A DNA stretch of 64,000 nucleotides from assembly GCA_020161815.1 (NCBI GenBank), contig JAIUOP010000006.1, positions 62,001 to 126,000 on the forward strand, in the 5' to 3' direction. Below, in pieces: positions 23,784 to 35,003 of the stretch. Numbering within the stretch: the stretch's first letter is position 1; every line of letters begins with the position of its first letter. The translations under genes were made by a program, and so were the position numbers. The notes beneath the pieces were generated by a model. The model saw only the letters and a program-made list of their open reading frames with translations, was not told the origin of the DNA and did no database searches. Source of the DNA: Actinomycetota bacterium (GTDB lineage: Bacteria; Actinomycetota; Actinomycetes; Actinomycetales; Dermatophilaceae).

Positions 23784-25265
23784 TCACTCCCCGGCAGCGC
23801 CCGACAGGCGGCGCACGGAGTCGACGAAGGCATCGCCGCGGGCGCCGTAGTTGGCGAACATGTCCATCGACGCGGCCGCGGGGGCGAGCAGGACGACATC
23901 GCCGGCGCGGGCGAGCTCGGCAGCGGCGGAGACGACCTGGTCCATGGCTCCAGTGTCGGTGGCGGAGACCTCGACCACCGGGACGTCGGGCGCGTGTCGG
24001 GCGAGTGCCTGCGCGATCTGGTCCCGATCGCGACCGATGAGCACCACGCCGCGCAGGCGGCGCGCGTGGTCACGCACGAGGTCGTCGACGTCCGCGCCCT
24101 TGAGCAGCCCACCGGCCACCCAGACGATGTCCTCGAAGGCGGCGAGGCTGGCGGCGGCCGCATGGGGGTTGGTCGCCTTGGAGTCGTCGACGTAGCGCAC
24201 GCCGGCCCAGGACCCCGCCTCGGCGATCCGGTGGGGTTCGGGCCGGAAGTCCCGCAGCCCCTGGCGCACCGCAGCAGTCGGTATGCCGTGCGCCCGGGCC
24301 AGCGCCGCCGCGGCCAACGCATTGGCGACCTGGTGGGGGGCGACCGTCGGCGCGTCCCCGCGCACGTCGTCGAGGGTGGCCAGCTCCGCCGCGGACGTCC
24401 GGCGCTCGGCGACGAAGGCCCGGTCGGCGAGCACGTCGTCGACGACGCCGATCATCGACGGCGCCGGCAGCCCGAGGGTGAACCCGACCGCGCGACAACC
24501 CTCCTGGACGTCCGCGTCCTCGACGAGCGTGCGGGTCTGGGGATCCTGCTCGTTGTAGACGCAGGCGACCTCGGTGCCGGCATAGACCTTGCCCTTGGCC
24601 CGGAGGTACTCCTCGTAGGACCCGTGCCAGTCGACGTGGTCGGGTGCGACGTTGAGGCACACCGACGCCCGGGGGCGGATCGAGTCGGACCAGTGCAGCT
24701 GGAAGCTCGAGAGCTCCACGGCCAGGACGTCGTGGGGAGTGGGATCCATGATCGCCTCGAGGATCGGTGTCCCGACGTTGCCGACGCTCTTCGCGCGCAG
24801 GCCGGCGGCCCGGAGCATCGAGGTGAGCATCTGCACCGTCGTCGTCTTGCCGTTGGTGCCGGTGATGCACAGCCAGGGAGCAGCCCCCTCGGCCGGACGC
24901 AGTCGCCAGGCGAGCTCCACCTCACCCCAGATCGGGATGCCGCGCGCCGCGGCAGCGGCGAGCAGGGGCTGGTGCGGGGGCCATCCGGGAGAGGTGACGA
25001 CGAGGTCGAGCTCCTCCTCGGGGAGGCTGGTCACGTGCGCCTCGCCGAAGCGCAGGTCGGCGCCGAGGATGTCGAGGATGCGGGCGCGTTCGCCCAGGGC
25101 CGCGTGGGTGTCTGGGTCGGCGGCATCGACGGCGATGACCTGGGCGCCGCGCTCGAGCAGCGCATCGGTGGCGGCGAAGCCGCTCACTCCCAGGCCGGCG
25201 ACGAGCACCCGCAGCCCGGTCCAGTCGGCCTCACGGTGGGTGAGTCCGTCGAGGCGAGCGGTCAC
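23784..25265 (-). CDS. murD: UDP-N-acetylmuramoylalanine--D-glutamate ligase
   Basis: A 493-residue Mur ligase adding D-Glu to UDP-MurNAc-L-Ala. [19 protein letters not shown] is the N-terminal fold, [19 protein letters not shown] the ATP loop, [20 protein letters not shown] the central signature, and [18 protein letters not shown] the carboxyl/ATP motif of the C-terminal domain. GTG 25265 shares GTGA with the mraY stop. The stop is 1 nt from ftsW. Confidence 0.96.
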   Translation of the reverse strand: MTARLDGLTHREADWTGLRVLVAGLGVSGFAATDALLERGAQVIAVDAADPDTHAALGERARILDILGADLRFGEAHVTSLPEEELDLVVTSPGWPPHQPLLAAAAARGIPIWGEVELAWRLRPAEGAAPWLCITGTNGKTTTVQMLTSMLRAAGLRAKSVGNVGTPILEAIMDPTPHDVLAVELSSFQLHWSDSIRPRASVCLNVAPDHVDWHGSYEEYLRAKGKVYAGTEVACVYNEQDPQTRTLVEDADVQEGCRAVGFTLGLPAPSMIGVVDDVLADRAFVAERRTSAAELATLDDVRGDAPTVAPHQVANALAAAALARAHGIPTAAVRQGLRDFRPEPHRIAEAGSWAGVRYVDDSKATNPHAAAASLAAFEDIVWVAGGLLKGADVDDLVRDHARRLRGVVLIGRDRDQIAQALARHAPDVPVVEVSATDTGAMDQVVSAAAELARAGDVVLLAPAAASMDMFANYGARGDAFVDSVRRLSGAAGE

Positions 25266-26344
25266 GTGCCGCCCACCACCCACTCGGCATAGAACAGGCC
25301 CAGGCCCAGGGCCACGAACAGGCCCGCGATGATCCAGAACCGGATGACGATGGTGACCTCTTGCCAGCCGAGCAGCTCGAAGTGGTGCTGGAGCGGGGCC
25401 ATCCGGAAGACGCGCTTGCCGGTGGTCTTGAACGAGATCACCTGGATGATGACCGAGAGCGTGATCGTCACGAAGAGCCCGCCGAGGATGATGACGAGCA
25501 GCTCGGTGCGGGTGGTGATCGCCAGGCCGGCCATGAGCCCGCCGAGTGCGAGCGAGCCGGTGTCGCCCATGAAGATCTTCGCCGGCGAGGCGTTCCACCA
25601 GAGGAACCCGAAGCAGGCGCCCATCGCGGCCGCGGCGACCGTGGCCAGGTCGAGCGGGTCGCGGACCTCGTAGCACTTCAGTCCGGGGTTGAACTGGCAG
25701 TTCTGGTTGAACTTCCAGATGCCGATCAGGATGTAGGAGGCGAAGACCATCGTCGAGGCACCCGTGGCCAGGCCGTCGAGCCCATCGGTGAGGTTCACCG
25801 CGTTCGACGTCGCCGCCACGATGACATTGGCCCAGATGATGAACAGGATCAGTCCGCCGACGGTGCCGGCGATCGCGAAGTCGACCTTCGTGTCTCGGAC
25901 GAAGGAGACCGATGTCGAGGCCGGCGTGCGCATCGTCGAGTTGGGGAACTGCAGCGCCAGGACGGCGAACAGCACCGCGACGAGGGTCTGGCCGGCGAGC
26001 TTCTGCTTCGAGCGCAGGCCCAGGCTGCGTTGCTTGGAGATCTTGATGAAGTCGTCGAGGAAGCCCACGAGTCCGAGCCCGGCCATGAGGAAGAGCACGA
26101 GGATCGCCGACCACGTCGGCGCCGACCAGAAGACCAGGTGCGCCACGGCATACGCCACGAGCGTGGAGAGCACGATGACGGCACCACCCATGGTGGGCGT
26201 CCCGCGCTTGGTGTGGTGGGAGGTCGGCCCGTCGTCACGGATGAACTGGCCGTACCCCTTGCGCACGAGGAACTTGATGAAGGCCGGCGTGCCGAAGATC
26301 GACAGGATCAGCGAGGCGACGGCTGCCACGAGCACCGAGAGCAC
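25262..26344 (-). CDS. mraY: Phospho-N-acetylmuramoyl-pentapeptide-transferase
   Basis: A 360-residue polytopic enzyme forming lipid I from UDP-MurNAc-pentapeptide and undecaprenyl phosphate. Seen: [10 protein letters not shown] after [27 protein letters not shown] with the catalytic Asp pair, [14 protein letters not shown]-type motif ([16 protein letters not shown]), and [25 protein letters not shown] is the C-terminal His motif. GTG 26344 abuts the murF stop without a gap, and the stop overlaps murD. Confidence 0.97.
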   Translation of the reverse strand: MLSVLVAAVASLILSIFGTPAFIKFLVRKGYGQFIRDDGPTSHHTKRGTPTMGGAVIVLSTLVAYAVAHLVFWSAPTWSAILVLFLMAGLGLVGFLDDFIKISKQRSLGLRSKQKLAGQTLVAVLFAVLALQFPNSTMRTPASTSVSFVRDTKVDFAIAGTVGGLILFIIWANVIVAATSNAVNLTDGLDGLATGASTMVFASYILIGIWKFNQNCQFNPGLKCYEVRDPLDLATVAAAAMGACFGFLWWNASPAKIFMGDTGSLALGGLMAGLAITTRTELLVIILGGLFVTITLSVIIQVISFKTTGKRVFRMAPLQHHFELLGWQEVTIVIRFWIIAGLFVALGLGLFYAEWVVGGT

Positions 26345-27739
26345 TCAGCGGCCTCCTTCCACTCCGGCGACGGACTCACCGAGCCACCGTAGTCCTGCAT
26401 CGCGGCTGGACTTGAACAACACGACGTCGCCCCGCCGAAGTTCGGCGCGCAGGATCGCCCCGGCCGCGTCGGCATCGGGCACGGTCCGCACCCGTATGCC
26501 GTCCGCTCCGGTCCCGCTGGCGCCGGCGGCGATCGGGGTGGCCACCTCCCCCACGACGAGGAGCTCGTCGACACCGTGGGCGGCCGCGAAGGCACCCACC
26601 TGCGCGTGCTCGGCCTCGGAGTCCTCTCCCAGCTCGAGCATCGACCCGAGGACGGCCCACGACCGGCGGCCCGCACTCATCGCCTCCAGGGCGCTGAGGG
26701 CAGCGCGCATCGAGTCCGGGTTGGCGTTGTAGGCGTCGTTGACGACGGTGACGCCGTCGTCGCGGACGGTGACCTCCATCCGCCAGCGGCTGACAGGACG
26801 GGCCACACCGAGGGCGTCGGCGACTTGCCCCAGGGGCATGCCGGCCTCGAGGGCGACAGCCACGACGGCCAGGGCGTTGCCGACATGGTGTCGGCCGACC
26901 AGGGACAGGGAGACGTCTGCCTCACCGGCCGGCGTCACCAGGTAGAAGCTTGCCCGGCCGTGCTCGTCCACGCGGACGTCGGCCGCGCGGACGTGGGCCT
27001 CCGCGCTCTCCCCGACGAGCACCACCCGCGCAGCCGTCCGCTCCGCCATGGCGCGCACCGCCGGGTCGTCGGCGTTGAGGACGGCCAGGCCTTCCTTGGG
27101 CAGTGCCTCGACGAGCTCGGCCTTGGCCACCGCAATGGCTTCGCGAGAACCGAATTCGCCGACGTGTGCCGTCCCCACGTTGAGGACGACGCCGATCCTG
27201 GGCGGAGCCATGGTGGTGAGGTAGCGGATGTGTCCGATGCCCCGGGCGCCCATCTCCACGACGAGGTGGCGAGTGTCCTCGGTGACCCGGCAGACCGTCA
27301 GCGGGACGCCCACTTCGGAGTTGAGCGATCCCATTGGTGCGATCGTCGGGCCGACCAGCTCGAGGACGCCGCCGAGCAGGTCCTTGGTGCTCGTCTTGCC
27401 CGAGGAGCCGGTGATGCCGATGACGAGCAGGTCCGGGTGGATGTCGATGACGTGGCGGGCCAGCGCAGCGAAGGCGGCCTGGTCGTCCTCAACGACGATG
27501 CAGGGCAGGTCGCTGACGAGCCGCGTCGTCAGCGCGGCCACGGCCCCGCGGTCGGCGGCCCCGGCCACGAAGTCGTGCCCGTCGAGCGCTGCACCGATGC
27601 GGGCGACGTAGAGCGAGCCGGGCTTCGCCTCTCGCGAGTCGGTGACGACCTCGGAGGTCACCATGACCTCTCCGACGTCGGCGGGGTGCATCGTGCCGCC
27701 GACGACCTGGGCGATCTCGGCGAGGCTGAGGGCGATCAT
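26345..27739 (-). CDS. murF: UDP-N-acetylmuramoyl-tripeptide--D-alanyl-D-alanine ligase
   Basis: A 464-residue Mur ligase adding D-Ala-D-Ala. VTDSREAKPGSLYVA is the N-terminal substrate domain, GITGSSGKTSTKDLLGGVL the ATP loop (GSSGKTS is usual in MurF), and DAYNANPDSMRAAL with AVLGSMLELGEDSE the C-terminal signatures. It overlaps murE by 4 nt and abuts mraY. The D-Ala-D-Ala ligase gene (ddl) is not in this window. Confidence 0.96.
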   Translation of the reverse strand: MIALSLAEIAQVVGGTMHPADVGEVMVTSEVVTDSREAKPGSLYVARIGAALDGHDFVAGAADRGAVAALTTRLVSDLPCIVVEDDQAAFAALARHVIDIHPDLLVIGITGSSGKTSTKDLLGGVLELVGPTIAPMGSLNSEVGVPLTVCRVTEDTRHLVVEMGARGIGHIRYLTTMAPPRIGVVLNVGTAHVGEFGSREAIAVAKAELVEALPKEGLAVLNADDPAVRAMAERTAARVVLVGESAEAHVRAADVRVDEHGRASFYLVTPAGEADVSLSLVGRHHVGNALAVVAVALEAGMPLGQVADALGVARPVSRWRMEVTVRDDGVTVVNDAYNANPDSMRAALSALEAMSAGRRSWAVLGSMLELGEDSEAEHAQVGAFAAAHGVDELLVVGEVATPIAAGASGTGADGIRVRTVPDADAAGAILRAELRRGDVVLFKSSRDAGLRWLGESVAGVEGGR

Positions 27740-29292
27740 GCGGGGTCCTCCCGGGCTGGGTCGAGCGCCTCGAAGAGCTCGTGCCGGTCGTCGAAGGGGT
27801 GGATCTGGCCGCCGATCTCCTGGCCGGTCTCGTGGCCCTTCCCGACGACGGCGACCGTGGCTCCCGGGCCGGCGGCGCGGGCGAGGTCGACCGCGCGCCG
27901 GATGGCCGCGCGTCGGTCACCCTCCTCGATCACGCTCACCTCGCCGGTGCGTGCGTCCGCCACGGCGCGGGCTCCCTCGAGGACGGCGGCCCGGATGGTC
28001 GCGGGGTCCTCCGAGCGTGGGTTGTCGTCGGTGACCACGACGACATCGGCCACCTCGGCGGCGGCGCGGCCCATGTCGTCGCGCTTGTCCCGGTCGCGGT
28101 CACCGCCGGCGCCGGTCACCACGACCAGCGCACCCGGCGTCGACGGCCGCAGCGCGCCGAGCGCGGCACGGATGGCGTCCGGGGTGTGGGCGTAGTCGAC
28201 CACGGCGCGCAGCGTGGCGGCCTCGGTCGGGTCGGCGGTCCGGGTGACCACCTCCATCCGGCCGGGAACGTGCGGGTCGGTCAGGACCGCGCGCTCGACC
28301 GCCCGTGGGTCCTCACCGAGCAGGATGAGGCCGGCTGCCGCCATGGCCGTGTTGGTGACGTTGAAGTCGCCGGGCAGGGCCGACCGCAGGGACAACTCGG
28401 TGCCGTGGCCGCGCAGGGTGAACCGGGACGGGTGGGCGCGGTCGACGGTGACCGTCCAGTCGGCGTGACCGCCAGGGTGCGTGGTCAGGGTCGCGACCGG
28501 GATCGTGCACTGGCCGGCCAGGCGCACGCCCCACTCGTCGTCGATGCACACCAGGGCCTGGCGGGCCCGCTCCGGGGTGAAGAGGGTGGCCTTCGCGGCG
28601 AAGTAGTCAGCCATGCCCGAGTGGAAGTCGAGGTGGTCCTGGGACAGGTTGGTGAACATCGCCAGGTCGTAGCGCACGCCGTCGACCCGGTGCTGTCGGA
28701 GGGCGTGCGAGGAGACCTCCATGACACAGGCATCGAGGCCGCGTTCGGCCATGACCGCGAGGAGCGCGTGCAGGTCGGAGGCCTCCGGGGTGGTGCGCAC
28801 GCTGCGGACCCGCTCGTCATCGATGCGCGTCTCGACCGTGCCGATGAGGCCGATCCGGGCACCGAGCGCCTCCAGCGCGGAGTGCACGAGGTAGGCCGTC
28901 GTGGTCTTGCCGTTGGTGCCGGTGATGCCGATCAGCCGCATCGGCAGGGTCCCCGTGGCATAGATCAGCGAAGCCAAGGCGCCGAGGATGCTGCGTGGAG
29001 AGGGATGGACCAGCAGCGGCAGGTCGAGCCCGGCCGACACGATGGTCTGCGCGCCGACGGGGTCGGTGAGCACGGCCACGGCCCCGCTGTCGCGGGCCTG
29101 CCCGGCGAAGCGGGCCCCGTGCGTCGTGGCGCCCGGCAGGGCGGCATACAGGTCTCCGGGGAGGACGGCACGCGAGTCGAGGCTGACACCGGTGACCACG
29201 GCGTTGGCGGTGGAGGTGGCCGAGTGGTCGAGGGCGGCCGCGAGGTCGCCGAGGGTCACCGACCCGGTGCGCGTGGGTCGCAGAGGAGGCAC
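27736..29292 (-). CDS. murE: UDP-MurNAc-L-Ala-D-Glu--diamino acid ligase
   Basis: A 518-residue Mur ligase that adds the third residue of the stem peptide. SLDSRAVLPGDLYAALPGA is the N-terminal domain, [20 protein letters not shown] the ATP loop, NLSQDHLDFHSGMADYFAAK the central motif, and YAHTPDAIRAALGALRP the C-terminal start. TDDNPRSEDPATI holds DNPR, the motif associated with diaminopimelate recognition, so meso-DAP is the likely third residue (inference). It overlaps murF by 4 nt. Confidence 0.95.
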   Translation of the reverse strand: MPPLRPTRTGSVTLGDLAAALDHSATSTANAVVTGVSLDSRAVLPGDLYAALPGATTHGARFAGQARDSGAVAVLTDPVGAQTIVSAGLDLPLLVHPSPRSILGALASLIYATGTLPMRLIGITGTNGKTTTAYLVHSALEALGARIGLIGTVETRIDDERVRSVRTTPEASDLHALLAVMAERGLDACVMEVSSHALRQHRVDGVRYDLAMFTNLSQDHLDFHSGMADYFAAKATLFTPERARQALVCIDDEWGVRLAGQCTIPVATLTTHPGGHADWTVTVDRAHPSRFTLRGHGTELSLRSALPGDFNVTNTAMAAAGLILLGEDPRAVERAVLTDPHVPGRMEVVTRTADPTEAATLRAVVDYAHTPDAIRAALGALRPSTPGALVVVTGAGGDRDRDKRDDMGRAAAEVADVVVVTDDNPRSEDPATIRAAVLEGARAVADARTGEVSVIEEGDRRAAIRRAVDLARAAGPGATVAVVGKGHETGQEIGGQIHPFDDRHELFEALDPAREDPA

Positions 29293-29302
29293 GACTCGGA
29301 CC

Positions 29303-31429
29303 CTACCCGCCTCGGCGCGAGGGGTCGTTGCGCAGCGTCGTCGGGTCGGCCTCGGCGACGCCCGGGTCGACGTCGAGGACGAGGTTGGGTGCGGCGGTGC
29401 CGGTCGGCGGGATCTTGAGGTCCTGGAGGGCGTACGTCATGACGTCGCGGAAGACCGGGGCCGCGACCAAGCCGCCGAAGTAGCCCTTGATCGGTCGCTG
29501 GAGGATGACGGCGACGACGACCTGGGGGTCGTCGGCCGGGGCGTACCCGATGAAGCTCGCGGTCTTGCCGGAGTAGGCGCCCACGGCCGGGTCGTAGCGA
29601 TCGGCGGTCCCGGTCTTGCCCGCCACGCGGTAGCCCGCGATCTGCGCCTCGGGCGCGGTGCCGTTCGGGCTGACCACCCCCTCGAGCATCTCGCTCAGCT
29701 GCGCGGCCACGGAGGCGTCGACGACGCGCGTGCCCTTGCTCGCGGGGGTCGGGGTGGTCCTGCCCTTGGTGTCGGTCGTCGCCTCGACGAGGCGTGGGGG
29801 CACCCGGACACCGCCGTTGGCCACCGTCTGGAAGACCCCGGCAGCCTGGATGGCCGTGACGGACAGGCCCTGCCCGAAGGCGACCGTGGCCCGCTGGGTT
29901 CCACTCCAGTCCTTGGACGGGGTGAGCAACCCGGCGGACTCACCCGGGAATCCGGTGCCGGACTTCTCACCGAGCCCGAACTTGCGGAAGTACTCCTCGA
30001 GCTTGGCCGGCTCAAGGGTCTCGCTGACGAGCACGGTGCCGATGTTGCTGGACTCGGCCAGCACGCCGGTGACGGTGCGGTACTCGGTGGGGTGCGGGTG
30101 GCTGTCGTTGAAGACCTGGTCATAGCGCGGGAGGGTCGGCGGGATGATGACCGGCGTCGAGGGCTGGACCTTCTTCTCCTCCAGCGCAGCAGCGATGGTC
30201 ATCAGCTTGGCCGTCGACCCGGGCTCGAAGACCTCGCCGAAGGCCTTGTTGGTCAACGTCCCCCGGGCGCTCCCGATGTCGTTCGGGTCATAGGTCGGGT
30301 ACGACGCCACGGCGAGCAGGTCACCGGTCTTGGCATTGAGCGCCACCACGGTGCCGGAGAGGGCGTCGGTCTCCTGGATCTTCTGGGCGAGGGCGTTCTG
30401 GGCGTACCACTGCAGCCCCGAGTTGATGGTCAGCGTGACGTCGCCACCGTTGACCGCCTCGGTGCGCGTCTGCCCGGCGGACGGGATGATCTCGCCGTTG
30501 GCGCTGGTTTCGTACTCGAGCTGGCCCACCGTGCCGGTGAGGGTCTTGTTCTCGAGGAGCTCCACCCCGCCCCCGGCCTTGCCGTCGTTGGTGACGAAGC
30601 CGACGAGGGAGGCCGCGGCCGGTCCGGTCGGGTAGGTGCGTTGCGGCACGGACACATCGGTTCCGGGCCGCACGTCCTTGTAGATGCCGGGGATGCGCAG
30701 GTCCGCGATCTTGCGCCACGTCAGCGGTGTCGCCTGGCGCTCGAGGATGCGATAGCGGCTGGTGCCGGTGAGGGAAGGCTTGAGCTGGTCGACGCTCTGC
30801 CCCAGCAACGGCGCCAGCGCCTGGGCCGCCTTGGTGACGGCCGCGTCGGTCGTCGCCTCCTCGCAGACGTTCTTGCGCGTCTGGTAGGTGCACACCGAGG
30901 TCGGGTCGGCCACGACGGTGATGCGCTCCTGGCTCGAGGCCAGGACCACGCCGTCGCTCGAGCGGATGGTCCCCCGCAGCGACGGGATCGCGACGACCGC
31001 GGTGCGCTGGGCCCGGGCCTCGGCAGCCACGCTGCTGGCATCGAAGCCCTGGATGCGGATGAGCTGCGCCGCAAAGATCGTCAGCACGAAGGTGACGACC
31101 GTGAGCAGGGTGCGCATGCGGCGCACCGGGGACGCCAACCGCGCCGGAGGCCGGGGGCGCGGCGACGCCGGCCGGGCCGGGCCGCGCGGCGGGCGACCAC
31201 CGCCGGATCGACCACCGGTGCCACCACTGGCCCTGGCCACCGGGCGCGCCGGGGCGCGCGAGGCCGTCGCGCGGGCAGCCGAGCCGGTGGTCCTGGCCGC
31301 CGTGGGACGTCGGGTCGCCGCCTTCGCGGTCGGGCGGGGTGAAGCACCCGCCGACGCCGGGCGTCGAGCGACACCGGCGCGGCCCGAGGCACGACCGGTG
31401 GCCGGTGCCGGCCTGCGCGGAGGTGTCAC
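29303..31429 (-). CDS. ftsI: Septal transpeptidase FtsI (class B penicillin-binding protein)
   Basis: A 708-residue protein. Its unusually long N-terminal cytoplasmic tail of about 110 residues is rich in Arg, Ala, Gly and Pro (for example ARRPASAGASPRPTAKAATR). One TM segment follows (TLLTVVTFVLTIFAAQLIRI), then the PBP dimerisation domain. The transpeptidase has SxxK in GSTAKLMT (Ser near residue 406), SxN in SSNIGT (near 463) and KTGTADR (near 604). GTG 31429 was chosen because AAGGGG lies just upstream. It works with FtsW. The spacing of 10 nt to murE suggests co-transcription. Confidence 0.95.
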   Translation of the reverse strand: MTPPRRPAPATGRASGRAGVARRPASAGASPRPTAKAATRRPTAARTTGSAARATASRAPARPVARASGGTGGRSGGGRPPRGPARPASPRPRPPARLASPVRRMRTLLTVVTFVLTIFAAQLIRIQGFDASSVAAEARAQRTAVVAIPSLRGTIRSSDGVVLASSQERITVVADPTSVCTYQTRKNVCEEATTDAAVTKAAQALAPLLGQSVDQLKPSLTGTSRYRILERQATPLTWRKIADLRIPGIYKDVRPGTDVSVPQRTYPTGPAAASLVGFVTNDGKAGGGVELLENKTLTGTVGQLEYETSANGEIIPSAGQTRTEAVNGGDVTLTINSGLQWYAQNALAQKIQETDALSGTVVALNAKTGDLLAVASYPTYDPNDIGSARGTLTNKAFGEVFEPGSTAKLMTIAAALEEKKVQPSTPVIIPPTLPRYDQVFNDSHPHPTEYRTVTGVLAESSNIGTVLVSETLEPAKLEEYFRKFGLGEKSGTGFPGESAGLLTPSKDWSGTQRATVAFGQGLSVTAIQAAGVFQTVANGGVRVPPRLVEATTDTKGRTTPTPASKGTRVVDASVAAQLSEMLEGVVSPNGTAPEAQIAGYRVAGKTGTADRYDPAVGAYSGKTASFIGYAPADDPQVVVAVILQRPIKGYFGGLVAAPVFRDVMTYALQDLKIPPTGTAAPNLVLDVDPGVAEADPTTLRNDPSRRGG

Positions 31430-31484
31430 GAGGTCCCCTTCGGAAGGGTGGTGGGCGGTCGAGGTCAGTGGCGGACGGTCGGGG

Positions 31485-32138
31485 TCAGGGCGCGGTCGGC
31501 GCCCCGGCCACAGGCGTGCGCGACGTCGTGCTGGTGGTCGCACCGCTCGCACTGTCCACGCTGGTGACCGTCGTCTCCACGGTGTCCCCTCGCACGACCG
31601 TCACCGTCGTCCGGGTGACCGTGCCTTCGGTGGCGACGGTGGTCCCGGACTGGGGCGCCGGTGCTGCTGCGGGCGCAGGGGCCGCGGATTCGGCGGCCGG
31701 CGCGTGAGCGACCGGCTTGGCCTGTGCGACCACCGTAAAACCGCTGTCCGCCGACGCCGGCTCCGCCACGCCGAGGACGGCTCCGTCGCTGAGCCGGAGG
31801 AAGGCGGCGCTGCCCGAGGGCACCATGCCCAGGTCGAGGGCCTGGCGGGCGAGCTCTGCCGGGGCGCTCTGGGCGTCGACGGCGTGCCGGAGGGCGGCCT
31901 CGGTGTCGGCGAGCTCGCTGCTCTTGGCCTGCAGGTCGTTGAGCACGAAGGCTCCGCGGGCCATCGAGGTGTTGAGCAGCAGCACCGCGACCAGCCCCGC
32001 GGTGAGCAGGAGCAGGCAGCTCGCGACGAGGCCGGCGTGCCCCTTGGGGGCGCCGACGACCACGCGCAGCTCGCGCGGGGAGGGCAGACCCTGCGCGGGC
32101 AGTCGCGGGAGGGCGCGGGCAGTCGCCATCTGGCTCAT
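31485..32138 (-). CDS. ftsL: FtsL-like septum protein with extended Ala/Thr-rich C-terminus
   Basis: A 217-residue bitopic protein in the ftsL position between rsmH and ftsI. There is a short cytoplasmic N-terminus, TM segment [20 protein letters not shown], then a coiled coil of about 60 residues ([20 protein letters not shown]) and [15 protein letters not shown], a motif common in actinobacterial FtsL-like proteins. The last ~90 residues are low-complexity Ala/Pro/Thr/Ser, periplasmic and probably wall-spanning. Assignment rests on position and topology. Its ATG shares ATGA with the rsmH stop. Confidence 0.8.
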   Translation of the reverse strand: MSQMATARALPRLPAQGLPSPRELRVVVGAPKGHAGLVASCLLLLTAGLVAVLLLNTSMARGAFVLNDLQAKSSELADTEAALRHAVDAQSAPAELARQALDLGMVPSGSAAFLRLSDGAVLGVAEPASADSGFTVVAQAKPVAHAPAAESAAPAPAAAPAPQSGTTVATEGTVTRTTVTVVRGDTVETTVTSVDSASGATTSTTSRTPVAGAPTAP

Positions 32139-33118
32139 CGGGTCGGTCCCTTCGTTGCGCGGATGCGCTCGGCCGCCCGGAGTCGGACGGAGGCTGATCG
32201 GGGGTTGGCCAGCTGCTCGTCGGCGCTGGCCTCCTCGGCGCCGCGGGTGAGCAGGCGCAGGTATGCCGCGTGCTCGGGCAGCTCGACCGGCATGCCCTTC
32301 GGCGTGGTGCTGACCGCGCCCTTGGCCAGGGCGCGCTTGGTGATGCGGTCCTCGAGGGAGTGGTAGGACAGCACGGCGATCCGGCCACCGACGGCGAGTG
32401 AGTCGATCGCCTCGGGGAGGGCGCTCGCCCAGGCGGCGAGCTCCCGGTTGACCTCGATGCGCAGCGCCTGGAAGGTCCGCTTCGCCGGGTGTCCCCCGGT
32501 GCGCTGGGAGGCCGCCGGGATCGCTGACCGCAGGACCTCGACGAGGCGACCCGAACTCGAGAAGGGCTCACGGTCGCGTTCACGACCGATGGCCGCCGCG
32601 ACCCGCCCGGCGAACCGCTCCTCACCGAACTCCCGGAGGATGCGGGTCAGGTCGGCCACGGCATACGTGTTGAGCACGTCCGCGGCGGTGAGGCCTGAAC
32701 CCTGGTCCATGCGCATGTCGAGGGGGGCGTCCTGCGCGTAGGCGAAGCCACGATCGCCCTCGTCGAGCTGGAGTGAGGAGACGCCGAGGTCGAAGAGGAC
32801 CGCGTCGGCGTGGTCCAGGCCCTGGTCGGCCAGCACGTCGCCGAGCTCGTCGTAGACGGCGTGCACCCCGATGAAACGCGAGCCGTACGGCGCCAGGCGG
32901 GCGCCCGCGAGGTCCAGGGCCTCGCGGTCACGGTCGATGCCGATGAGCCTGGCGGTCGGGCAGGCCTCGAGGAGGGCCTGCGCGTGCCCGCCCATGCCGA
33001 GGGTGCCGTCGACGATGACCGCCCCGGCCTGACGGGCAGCCGGGGCGAGGAGGTCGACGATGCGGTCGCGCAGGACCGGCACGTGCCGGTCGGCGGCCTC
33101 GCCTCGGTCGACGGTCAC
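32135..33118 (-). CDS. rsmH: 16S rRNA m4C1402 methyltransferase
   Basis: A 327-residue SAM-dependent methyltransferase. [13 protein letters not shown] opens the protein, [16 protein letters not shown] is the SAM loop, [20 protein letters not shown] the substrate motif, and [17 protein letters not shown] and [17 protein letters not shown] the C-terminal signatures. It methylates N4 of C1402 in 16S rRNA. It is second in the dcw cluster after mraZ. GTG 33118 is preceded by GAGGAG. Confidence 0.96.
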   Translation of the reverse strand: MTVDRGEAADRHVPVLRDRIVDLLAPAARQAGAVIVDGTLGMGGHAQALLEACPTARLIGIDRDREALDLAGARLAPYGSRFIGVHAVYDELGDVLADQGLDHADAVLFDLGVSSLQLDEGDRGFAYAQDAPLDMRMDQGSGLTAADVLNTYAVADLTRILREFGEERFAGRVAAAIGRERDREPFSSSGRLVEVLRSAIPAASQRTGGHPAKRTFQALRIEVNRELAAWASALPEAIDSLAVGGRIAVLSYHSLEDRITKRALAKGAVSTTPKGMPVELPEHAAYLRLLTRGAEEASADEQLANPRSASVRLRAAERIRATKGPTR

Positions 33119-33303
33119 GGGTTCTCCTCTCGGGCTCTCGGGTCAGGTGGGGGGTGGTGGGGCTGCCACTGCCCTGCACTCCCCCGTCTCCTGGTCCCCA
33201 TCCGGTCGGGCCCGGCGCGGGGGAAGGCGCGTCGGGAGCGAACGGCTGGAGGCCGGGCGACGGGGTGGTGCGGGCCGGGAGCGGCGATGTCGGTCTGGGC
33301 CGG
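33119..33303 (-). other. mraZ-rsmH intergenic spacer
   Basis: 185 nt without a credible gene. On the plus strand it is G-rich (runs such as ggtggggggtggtgggg near 33146). It carries the rsmH Shine-Dalgarno at its proximal end. No terminator was recognised. Confidence 0.5.
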
Positions 33304-33735
33304 TCAGATCAGTCCGGGGATGACCTCCTCGGAGGTGTCGGAGTAGGCCTGCTCGTGGTCGCCGAGCCAGGCGTTCCAGGCGTCGGTGTCCCAGACCTCG
33401 ATCCGCGATCCCTGGCCGATGACCGTGCAGTCCTTGGTCAGGCCGGCGTACTGCCGCAGGTGGGAAGGGATCGTCACGCGGCCCTGGCGGTCGGGGATCT
33501 CGTCGGAGGCGCCGGAGAGGAAGACGCGCATGAAGTCACGGACATTGCGGTTCGTCGTCGGCGCGGACCGCATGGCGCTGGTCACCTCCGCGAACTCGGC
33601 CATCGGGAAGACGTAGAGGCAGCGCTCCTGGCCCCGGGTGACGACCAGGCCGCCGGCCAGCTGCTCGCGGAACTTGGCCGGGAGGAAGAGCCGGCCCTTG
33701 TCGTCCAGCCGCGGCGTGTGGGTGCCCAGGAACAC
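33304..33735 (-). CDS. mraZ: Transcriptional regulator MraZ
   Basis: A 143-residue protein with two SpoVT/AbrB-like beta repeats, each with the DxxGR core: [17 protein letters not shown] and [17 protein letters not shown]. MraZ forms rings that bind 10-bp direct repeats and control the dcw promoter. Such repeats lie directly upstream at 33774-33803. GTG 33735 is preceded by GGGAGGTGAGGG. It is the first gene of the dcw cluster. Confidence 0.95.
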   Translation of the reverse strand: MFLGTHTPRLDDKGRLFLPAKFREQLAGGLVVTRGQERCLYVFPMAEFAEVTSAMRSAPTTNRNVRDFMRVFLSGASDEIPDRQGRVTIPSHLRQYAGLTKDCTVIGQGSRIEVWDTDAWNAWLGDHEQAYSDTSEEVIPGLI

Positions 33736-33773
33736 CGACCCTCACCTCCCCTGCAGCGACCCGTGGACGACAC

Positions 33774-33803
33774 TTCTCGCCCGTTTCCCCCACTTTACTC
33801 CAC
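33774..33803 (-). promoter_or_regulatory. MraZ box: three contiguous 10-bp repeats upstream of mraZ
   Basis: Reading the minus strand: GTGGAGTAAA, GTGGGGGAAA, CGGGCGAGAA in exact 10-bp register. The array contains AAAGTGG, the core reported for MraZ boxes, and TGGNG-type repeats spaced by 5 nt. The -10-like TAAAGT (33792-33797) lies inside the array, so bound MraZ would cover the promoter. Confidence 0.65.
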
Positions 33804-33874
33804 CTCTGTCCAGAAGGCTCCCGATAGCAGGCAGATTCTTGGGGATAGCTCTCAGTCTTTGCAGTTCAGAGGCG

Positions 33875-33894
33875 GTGGAGGAAAGTGGAGGGGA
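33875..33894 (+). promoter_or_regulatory. Second MraZ-box-like repeat facing the moxR operon
   Basis: On the plus strand GTGGAGGAAA GTGGAGGGGA repeats the same 10-bp unit in the opposite orientation, including AAAGTGG. It lies 72 bp from the dcw-facing array and 100 bp upstream of the moxR start. Confidence 0.5.
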
Positions 33895-33994
33895 AATTCG
33901 GACGCTGCTCCGGGGCCACCGTCACGGCAGATCGGGCAAGATCGTCGGGAGAGGGGTCGGGACCACCCGCCGACCCGGGGTCGGAGGGAACGCC

Positions 33995-35002
<1,008 letters not shown>

Positions 35003-35003
35003 C

